Assembly: GCF_017654505.1 (NCBI RefSeq)
Contig: NC_054571.1
Span: 3,229,119-3,293,118, forward strand
Direction of reading: 5' to 3'
DNA length: 64,000 bases
DNA from: Polyodon spathula
Lineage: Eukaryota > Chordata > Actinopteri > Acipenseriformes > Polyodontidae
Positions 56,426 through 64,000 of this stretch are shown piece after piece. How positions within the stretch are numbered: the stretch's first letter is position 1; each line of letters starts with the position of its first letter. Below the pieces are notes generated by a model. The model made no database searches. It was not told where the DNA came from and saw only the letters and a list, made by a program, of their open reading frames with translations. The position numbers and the translations under genes are program-made.

Positions 56426-56560
56426 AAACTGACCAATTCGTTCTTGTAAATTGATTGTATCAACAAGATGCCAAGGAAAGCAATGCATGCATGAGGTCTG
56501 GAATAAATAACTCATTCCTCTGTGCAGAAGAGCGGCTCTCTCCTGTCCAGGCAGGTTATT

Positions 56561-56945
56561 TGATGACGGTTGGTTATTTTTTTATTTCAGGTGGGCAGGG
56601 ATGGGGTTAATTCCACTGGTGTGGAATGTGTCGATCTTAAATCGACTAATTGATCATCAATCAAGTCCCAGTCACATGGTATAAAGAGGAGAACGCCTTT
56701 CGTTCCGAGCTGTGGTTTTGAATGGTTTAGTGATGGTGAATGGCCAGCTTGAGCCCTGGAGTTTAGGTCCAGATTTGTTTTGTGAAGTTTTTGCCCCTGC
56801 TCTCCTCCCTGCTTAATTAAAGCCATGTGAAGCCCAAGCACACAAAGAATAATATTTACCACTCTCTGACAACCTGGGGGCACGTGAATTCAACAAAAAC
56901 CCTGAACAAACTCCCCCGATAATAAAGGCTACTGTCACGCGTTAC
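56561..56945 (+). mobile_element. Possible LTR-like fragment with promoter motifs
   Basis: GTGGGCAGGGATGGGGTTAA echoes the LTR at 55872. GTCACATGGTATAAAGAGGA gives a TATA box near 56680, and AATAAAG lies at 56921. No termini found. Confidence 0.35.
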
Positions 56946-57043
56946 TTAAAATGTTTATTGAGGGAGGCTTCCAATTAGGACGAATTCAAGTTCGTTGTTT
57001 TAATTGAAGACTAAGAAGATGCTTGTGGATGGATATTTGAATT

Positions 57044-57274
57044 AGAAGCACTGAGTTCTCTATACTAGACTGTATTGAATTAGCTGCTCTCTGATCCCCA
57101 GTACAGCACTGAGTTCTCTACACTAGACTGTATTGAATTAGCTGGCTCTCAGATCCCCAGTACAGCACTGAGTTCTCTATACTAGACTGTATTGAATTAG
57201 CTGGCTCTCAGATCCCCAGTACAGCACTGAGTTCTCTATACTAGACTGTATTGAATTAGCTGGCTCTCAGATCT
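57044..57274 (+). repeat. 59-bp minisatellite, about 3.8 units
   Basis: CTGAGTTCTCTA starts at 57051, 57109, 57168 and 57227, with ACTAGACTGTATTGAATTAG and GATCCCCAGTACAGCA inside each unit. Confidence 0.95.
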
Positions 57275-57279
57275 TTTGT

Positions 57280-58388
57280 GTTTGGTGTTTTTATTTTATT
57301 TGTAATAATACATAATGAAACTGGTATAAAATTAAGATCTAGTATTGCAAGTCTGATTTATAACAGTGGACGCTAGCTGAACCTTTAACAGTTTTAATAA
57401 CTACAGTTCTGCCTTCAATAACTGCAGTAGATGCATACTGAGCAAGAGGAGGATAATATCTGAATGCACAAATCCCCTTCGGTCACGAGTTTTTAATTTA
57501 ATTTGTAAACATTTTAAAAAACAGTTTGCGTGAACTCTGTGGAGTTCAAGAAATTGCCCTGCCACAACTTTGAAAAAAAAAAAAAAAAAAAAAAACTGAC
57601 ATGAACCATAAAATAGATACAGAGAGAGAGAGGAAACCTAACACGGCACAATAATAAAGCACAACAACTGTACAGACCTGGACGACCAATCCCAAGAAGG
57701 CGCTTTCCTGAGCGGCGAAGGTGTCCCGCTGCAGGGCACTAGTTTGGAAGACATGCCTGTCCTGGGTTCTGGTCTCTCCTCCCTGTGTTTGCGTGTTTCT
57801 TCTCTTGTGGCCGGTGCTCTCCCTCCCCGCCGTGTGGCTCTCATTAAAGCAGGGAGCCGCTGCCTTGTCTGTGCTTGTCTTGATGCTCCTCTGGTCTCCT
57901 AATCTAAGCTGTCTGAGCTGCTCCCCCGAGGCTGGGAGCAACAGAGAGAAAGATTGAGCTGCTTTGCTGGGGAAACGTTCCCTGACGGCGTGCTTTTATT
58001 GAAGTGCTTAACTCCAGAAAGCCAAGCGGTCGCCTGGGAAAAGGGGATGGGGCTGTTGTTATTTTTTATAAATGCTGCAGGTTTGGTTTTGTGCTGGAAT
58101 GGCATACTGTCTCATCTTAACGGTGTTAAATCCACCCTTGTTTTTATAAAGACACTGAGAAAGACTTCTAGTCGTTCCTCCTCCACGTTATTTTTCTTTT
58201 AGCGTGTCTAAATTGATGAGTGTTTAGTAGTTCCAGGTGGCACTTCTTTTTAACGGCAGGATATTGATCTGCTCCTGATAATATTGTCCCTGCGCATGCT
58301 AAAATGATATTAAAAGGAGTTGACTGTAGTTGTAACAAAACACAAATGCAAGACAAAGAAATCTTATACTGGGATGGTGTTTAAAACA
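57280..58388. other. Nothing recognised; one moderately GC-rich open stretch
   Basis: 57546-57941 is open for 131 codons on the minus strand with one hydrophobic run (VVVLYYCAVLGFLSLSVSI), next to an A22 run. No family match or splice context, so it is not called a gene. Confidence 0.4.
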
Positions 58389-58390
58389 TA

Positions 58391-59561
58391 TAAAGTACCT
58401 ATAGAAAGTCTACAACCCTTTCAAATTTTTCACCTTTTGTTGCCTTATAGCTTGGAATTAAAATGCAATAAAATAAAATCATTTTTTTCATTATCTACAA
58501 CTCCTACCTCACAACTTCCACTGAAAAAAATATTCTAGAAATTTGTAGAAAATTAATTAAAAATAAAAACTGAAATAGCTTGGTTGGATAAGTGTCTACC
58601 TCCCTAAATTAGCTCAGGTGTGACCAATCGCCTTCAAAATCACACACCAAGTTAAGTGGCCTCCACCTGTGTTAAACTGTAGTGATTCACATGATTTCAA
58701 GATGAATTAGCAGTTTCTCTAGCTTTCAAAAGAACTCCGGGACAAAGTTGTTGAAAGACACAGATCAAGGGATGAGTATAAAAAAATATCAAAGGCCTTG
58801 GAGCACGGTCAAGATGATTATTAAGTGGAAGGTGTATGGCACCACCAAGACCCTGCCTAGATCAGGCTGTCCCTCCAAACTGGATGACCGAGCAAGAAGA
58901 AGACTGATCAGAGCGGCTACCAGGAGGCCAATGGCAACTTTACAAGAGCTACAGACTTTTATGGCCAAGACTGGTCAAAGTGTGCATGCGATAACAATAT
59001 CCCAAGCACTCCACAAATCTGACCTGTGTGGTAGGGTGGCAAGGAGGAAGCCATTAGTCAAGAAAGCCCACCTTAAATCCGGTTTGAAGTATACAAAAAA
59101 ACACTCTGGAGATTCTGTAGCCATTTGGCAAAAAGTTTTGTGATCTGATGAAACTAAAAGGCCTAAATGCAAAGCCTTATGTTTGGCGCAAACCCAACAC
59201 AGCGCATCACCCAAAGAACACCATCCCTACTGTGAAGCATGGTGATGGCAGGATCATGTTATGGGGATGTTTCTCATCGGCAGGGGCTGGGGCACTTGTC
59301 AGGATAGAAGGGAAAATGAATGGAGCAAAGTACAGAGAAGTCCTTGAGGGAAACCTGCTGCCCTCTGAAAGAAAGCTGAAACTGGGATGGAAGTTCACCT
59401 TTCAGCATGACAACGACCCAAAGCACACAGCCAAAGCTACACTGGAGTGGCTAAGGAACAAAAAGGTAAATGTCCTTGAGTGGCCCAGTCAGAGACCCGA
59501 CCTAAATCCAAAAATTTGTGACATGACTTCAAGGGGGTGTAGAGTTTCTATAGGCACTGTG
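58391..59561 (+). pseudogene. Tc1/mariner-like transposon with dead transposase
   Basis: Ends share CCTATAGAAA.TCTACA in inverted orientation, with TA at 58389-58390 and 59562-59563. Transposase pieces are RDKVVERHRSRDEYKKISKA (about 58735), TTKTLPRSGCPSKLDDRARR, VARRKPLVKKAHLKSG, then after a stop at 59141 [49 protein letters not shown] and PDLNP. Disablements are a deletion frameshift near 58795, a Trp-to-stop at VL*SDETK, a further frameshift just after it, and a deletion right after PDLNP that removes the third catalytic acidic residue and the C-terminus. Confidence 0.95.
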
Positions 59562-59585
59562 TATATTCTTACCTCAACATAACAT

Positions 59586-59740
59586 TCTGCACCCAGAGCT
59601 CCCCTCGTTCAGGTATAATATTGAAATGATCAGCTGACAGGCGTTTGAGCAATCAGACCCTGCTGTGAATGATCTGACCTCACCTCCCGTCATCAATAAG
59701 ACACACCTGTGGGTTTACTAACAGGAGTGCAGCTGTAAGG
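59586..59740 (+). repeat. Dispersed repeat C
   Basis: CACCCAGAGCTCCCCTCGTT, ATATTGAAATGATCAGCTGA and AATAAGACACACCTGTGGGT. It abuts the Tc1 element. Confidence 0.65.
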
Positions 59741-59784
59741 AAGGGGCAGTTTATTTAACACGCAAAATCCTGGCTCTTGATCAC

Positions 59785-59840
59785 TTAATACAAAAGTTTT
59801 GCATCACCCTACAGAATGAACTCATTTTGCTTCCTAAATA
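59785..59840 (+). mobile_element. MITE M1, short 5' fragment
   Basis: ACAAAAGTTTTGCATCACCC and TACAGAATGAACTCATTTTG; then the match stops. Confidence 0.75.
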
Positions 59841-60072
59841 CCAAATGGGAGGGGGGGGGGTGTAGAACTAAAACAGGTCCCCAAAGAGAAAGAGCTCGGT
59901 GTTGCATATGATAGGCTTGTCGCTGTCAGCAGCCACGCAGTGTGGGGAAGCAACCGAAAAAACAAGCAGAATGATGGGGTATAGAGACACACGTGTGGGG
60001 TACAAATCCAGTAAGGTGATTACGAGGTGGTGCAATGCACCTGGGAGACTGCCCTTAGTTAGTCTGGTCACC

Positions 60073-60310
60073 ACAGTATCAAAGGGACATCGTGACCCTG
60101 GAGAGAGTTCAGCGAAGAGGAACCAGGGCTTAAAGGAATGAGCCATGAGGATAGACTGAATCTATACAGCCTGGAACTAGCTGAGACTTGATTGAAGTAT
60201 TTCAAATCTTAAAAAGGAGTTGACAAAGTTAACCCAGACCAAAAGCACAGCACAGGATCCAGGACCAGAGGACCCAGCTGGAAATGAAGTGGAGGTTTTC
60301 CAACATTTAG
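60073..60310 (+). repeat. LINE-derived repeat A, upstream part without array
   Basis: CTGGAGAGAGTTCAGCGAAG encodes LERVQRR, then GGGCTTAAAGGAATGAGCCA, TTGATTGAAGTATTTCAAAT and GACAAAGTTAACCCAGACCA. Several stops. It parallels 42778-42960. Confidence 0.7.
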
Positions 60311-60777
60311 CAGAGTTGACTGCACCAGGAGCTCGCCAAGAACCCGATCGCCATGCTTTGATGAAAACAAACATGCCTGCTTTGTGCTGGGTACTCTGCC
60401 CACTTACTCAACCAGCCCCAGTGTCAACGGCTTGAAGAATCGTCCTGACTTTGAGACCTAAGGGCATAGCTAAGGGAGAGCAATAGTCCCTGCTGGGTGA
60501 AGACAGCATGGCTGTGTATTAAAGTGCCATTATCAATGGGGCAAATTCAATTGGCAGGTGACCCTTCACCCAGGTCACGTGTGAGATGACCCCTTCTCTT
60601 ACAGCAGCAACAGCATTAGTTGGCAGTGTTGTTTGAATATTTAGGAGCCGAGGTGGACTAATTCACTGATTTTTCAGGATTTCTAGGGGCTTGTGTGTTA
60701 AGTCTGGCAGCGCAGGTCATAACCCTATTAGCTAGCTTCTAGAATCTCAGCAAGTCTTATTTAGAATTAGTCTTAAG

Positions 60778-60990
60778 TAGAATTAACGGATTCTGCTTCA
60801 CAAAGTCGAAAGACACCTGCGGTAACATATTGAATTACACACCATTGCTTTGTAGTTTTCCATATACTTAATGGAAAAAAAAACTGACAAAATGAAAAAT
60901 GTGACATTTCAAAATCTAACATGAAATACTACTGTGTTACTGTTATGGTTAACAGTAGACTTATGATTTATTTTCCATTCACAAAAAAAT
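60778..60990 (+). mobile_element. MITE M1, internal part
   Basis: TTCTGCTTCACAAAGTCGAA, ATATTGAATTACACACCATT, TGACATTTCAAAATCTAACA and AACAGTAGACTTATG. Termini lost. Confidence 0.8.
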
Positions 60991-61348
60991 GTTGAATTTT
61001 GTGACTGGGCTCAAATTCTGGAGTTTTTTTAAAGAAAGATTTTCCCCATAAATCACAGTTTGATCCTGGCCTATAAGACCCTTCCATTGATCTTTTACCA
61101 CAACAGCAACGCCTGTGTCTTTTCACAGCTTCTCTCCCTGCAGATACCTGGGGTTGAAATCTACAAGCAGTCCCACTTTTCTGTCTGGCTAATAAGCAAT
61201 TCCCGTCACTGGCTTCAGCAAAACAAGGTTATTCATGTTTTGGGAAATCCTCTAATTTCCTTTGCAGCGAAGTGAGTCATTTTGAACATGCTGCGAATCC
61301 CTTTCCTGTCAATAAGGGCTGCATTGTTCATCCTGCTCCCATTTCACA

Positions 61349-61398
<50 letters not shown>

Positions 61399-61470
61399 TA
61401 TCCTTGTGTGTGTGTGTGTGTCAGTGTGTCTATCCCTGTGTGTGTGTGTGTGTGTGTCAGTGTGTCTATC

Positions 61471-61514
<44 letters not shown>

Positions 61515-61575
61515 AGTGTGTCTATCCCTGTGTGTGTGTCAGTGTGTCTATCCCTGTGTGTGTGTGTGTGTGTGT

Positions 61576-61624
<49 letters not shown>

Positions 61625-61740
61625 GGTTAGTGTGTCAGTGTGTCTATCCCTGTGTGTGTGTGTCAGTGTGTCTATCCCTGTGTGTGTGTGTGTGTGTGTC
61701 AGTGTGTCTATCCCTGTGTGTGTGTCAGTGTGTCTATCCA

Positions 61741-61771
<31 letters not shown>

Positions 61772-61784
61772 TTGTGTGTCTATC

Positions 61785-61824
<40 letters not shown>

Positions 61825-61948
61825 TATGTGTGTGTGTGTGTCAGTGTGTCTATCCCTGTGTGTGTGTGTGGGATAGTGTGTCCATCCCTTTGTGTGTGTG
61901 TGTGTGGGTTAGTGTGTCTATCCCTGTGTGTGTGTGTGTCTGTGTATT
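61349..61948. repeat. (TG)n satellite with TCTATCCCTG interruptions, about 600 bp
   Basis: TG runs punctuated by TCAGTGTGTCTATCCCTG about every 40-90 bp, a higher-order unit. Open in all three plus frames by composition only. Confidence 0.95.
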
Positions 61949-61959
61949 TCTAGCCAGGC

Positions 61960-62277
61960 TTTATCGAAGTGTTCCACAGACACTGCTGTATTACACAGAG
62001 CGCAGGGGGACCAGGCCTGGAAGACTAAACTGCCTGCGTGACAGAAGACCTTCATTTGTATGATAATCCCTGCTTCAGGTTAGAGCTCTGCTGAGAATTG
62101 CATTTCCACTCCCAGACTGGAGGTTGGCATTTTATTAAATGCTTACTGTTTAGAAGAACACCAAAGTATCACTGAGTGTTCCTGCGCCATGATGATGCAC
62201 AGTGTCCTGTCTGAGTGTGTCACTGCAGGGTTTGTTGTAGGGTGAAAGGCAGCTGGGGCGTCACACAGTGATGCCAT
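61960..62277. other. Nothing recognised
   Basis: Single-copy stretch between the TG satellite and repeat A. Confidence 0.5.
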
Positions 62278-62660
62278 TTGAACATGGAGCATGAGAGCGG
62301 CAGGAGGCCATTCAGATGCCAGCGCTTGTCTGGCTCCTGGTAGCTGATTGATCTCAGAACTCAAGTCAGGTCTTGAAGTATCTCATGATTCAGCATCAGC
62401 AACATGACTAGGTAACCCATTCCATCCCCTCACCACTCTCTGTGTGAAGAAGAGTCTCCTTCAGCAACATGACTAGGTAACCCATTCCATCCCCTCACCA
62501 CTCTCTGTGTGAAGAAGAGTCTCCTTCAGCAACATGACTAGGTAACCCATTCCATCCCCTTCCCACTCTCTGTGTGAAGAAGAGTCTCCTTCAGCAACAT
62601 GACTAGGTAACCCATTCCATCCCCTCCCCACTCTTTGTGTGAAGAAGAGTCTCCTATCCT
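62278..62660 (-). repeat. LINE-derived repeat A with 65-bp array, about 4 units
   Basis: GAACATGGAGCATGAGAGCG, AGGAGGCCATTCAGATGCCA and TAGCTGATTGATCTCAGAAC are the antisense 3' end. From 62398 the 65-bp units follow, ending in GAGTCTCCTATCCTCGG. Confidence 0.92.
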
Positions 62661-62730
62661 CGGTACTAATTCTTTCTCCACTTAATTTGCAACTGTGTCC
62701 AAAATATTGGATAGAGTTAACTTAGTCTGC

Positions 62731-62899
62731 ACCGGGGTGGCCAAAGTTGGTCCTTCCACTCCTGGTCTTTGTTCCAACCCTGTTCTAAATTGTTTTGTTT
62801 GAACCAAATGAACCTCCATCCAGACCCTGAGGTAGTTCATGATAGCATTGTAGCTGTTAAACCTGGAGTGGAATGGCCCTCCAGGACCAGGATTGAAAA
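62731..62899 (+). mobile_element. hAT-like MITE H
   Basis: CCGGGGTGGCCAAAGTTGGT, CCACTCCTGGTCTTTGTTCC, and an end TGGAATGGCCCTCCAGGACC that is roughly inverted to the start. Second copy at 15188-15300. Confidence 0.65.
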
Positions 62900-64000
62900 A
62901 GAGGCTCAGACTTGGCTCAGAGGATATTAAAACAAAGGTAGTATCCTGTCAAAGGACTTGGTCTGGAGAGGTTTTTTACATCACAGCTATCCTGCGAGAA
63001 GCTCACCCGCTCCCCTAATAAACCGAGCTAGATTACAGCAGGGTTCTGCTCATGATGTCTTCCTGTGAAATCTTCCAACCCATTCTGAGAAAACCCAGCC
63101 AAAGGTGGCAGTGGTTCTGCTAGGTGAAGCTGATGAGACTTCCTAGTGGACAGGAGCCCGCTAAAATGATCAGTAATCTTAAAGAAACTACAGTCGTCCT
63201 TCGCTAAAGGGAGGGAATTTTCCCTTTTCACTCTGTGAAAAAATACCACATGCTAAACACCTCGTTAGCATGCAGCACCCCGGTTAACACACGGTATTTT
63301 ACTATGCATTATGAGCATGCTTCCCATAGGCGGTGATTTTAGCATGTAGTAAAAGCAGTGGTACATTGGCCACCCCTCTGAGAATCCCAGATGAATATTA
63401 GGGGCTTCATTAGCCAGATTTCCACCCTTCAACCTCATTAATTCAATGCAGATGAATGAAAAGCAGTAAAAACTACTGCGTGTTATTCAAGCAGAGGGAA
63501 ATCCCATTGACTGCGTGGAATCAGGAACAGTGTAAGACAACGGCAACACTCTTTAGTGAACGGGGCCCTAGAATTCAAAGACAAACACTTTGACTAAAAG
63601 CCTTTTTCAGTGTCTCATGGATGGATAACATTTATCTCCTCCCATGCACAGACCCTACCGCGTAGTTAGACAATCAGCAACCCTTTTATGTTTAGTCCAA
63701 TCTTCGTTTTTTGCGATTCGTGAGAAGACGTGGTGTGTCGGCTGTCTCTTATTATGACAGTCATGATTTCACACAGTTTGAGCAGCCAGGACCCATACTG
63801 TAAGAGATGACACCTCTTGTAATAATAACAGACAGCCTGCACACAGCCTAGTAATATAACCCTAACAAGTCTGCTGGTCTTCAGTTGATATTTTAATTGC
63901 TGCAGAACAAGATCCGAGTAGCTGATCTGATCCCTGCTTTCAGAAATGTCCCGTACTAACACACCGTGGCTGGGGTGTAACTGGTTTGTAAGTGGATGGA
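62900..64000. other. Nothing recognised
   Basis: Single-copy sequence to the window end, without exon-like or repeat signal. Confidence 0.5.

Noticed and set aside
57546..57941. Small membrane protein gene on the minus strand
   Set aside because: One hydrophobic stretch only, an A22 run inside the frame, no recognisable family and no splice context.
58748..59582. Intact transposase gene
   Set aside because: It is split by a stop and frameshifts and has lost the segment after PDLNP.

Overview
The window looks like vertebrate nuclear DNA, most likely from a non-teleost ray-finned fish such as a sturgeon or paddlefish. The organism call is an inference. It rests on GT-AG introns, tRNA-derived SINEs, L2/CR1-like LINE remains, Tc1/mariner and hAT-like MITEs, gypsy-like solo LTRs and dense CA/GT microsatellites. 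The specific group is my recollection of repeat families and is not proven by the sequence. There are no operons, prokaryotic genes or CRISPR arrays.

The only protein-coding gene I can support runs on the minus strand from 29247 down to 214: a sodium-activated potassium channel of the KCNT (Slack/Slick, Slo2) family. I resolved 16 consecutive coding exons, called w1 to w16 in transcription order. They total 1760 nt, about 586 codons, and every intron is GT-AG with matching phase. They encode the last part of the cytoplasmic N-terminus, S1-S6 with a GFGD selectivity filter, and the RCK1 domain. The initiator exon was not found in the 34.7 kb to the right. The C-terminal half, including RCK2, lies beyond the left edge. 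Residues characteristic of both KCNT1 and KCNT2 are mixed along the protein, so the paralogue is left open.

From 1 to 29 kb is exons, introns and intronic repeats. Several repeats touch splice sites: a 300-nt polypyrimidine run before w15, a UG-repeat before w14, and a roughly 760-bp CA-repeat (sense strand) starting 17 nt after the w7 donor. From 29.2 to 64 kb there is no recognisable exon. That stretch holds a 46-bp satellite block with a 500-N assembly gap (35120-35619), an L2 LINE fragment (38.0-39.1 kb), a nested MITE/solo-LTR/LINE-fragment structure (48.1-49.9 kb), a second solo LTR (55.9-56.4 kb), a dead Tc1-like transposon (58.4-59.6 kb) and many interspersed repeats.

The most notable structural theme is that minisatellites grow out of dispersed repeats. 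A 65-bp monomer that still encodes a CR1-like LINE ORF2 C-terminal motif is amplified at five loci in both orientations. A 78-bp monomer is amplified from a second dispersed repeat. A 46-bp and a 76-bp unit each occur at two distant loci. A roughly 310-bp TA-flanked MITE is present about 12 times and has repeatedly served as a landing site for SINEs, an LTR element and LINE pieces. I found no convincing novel protein system.
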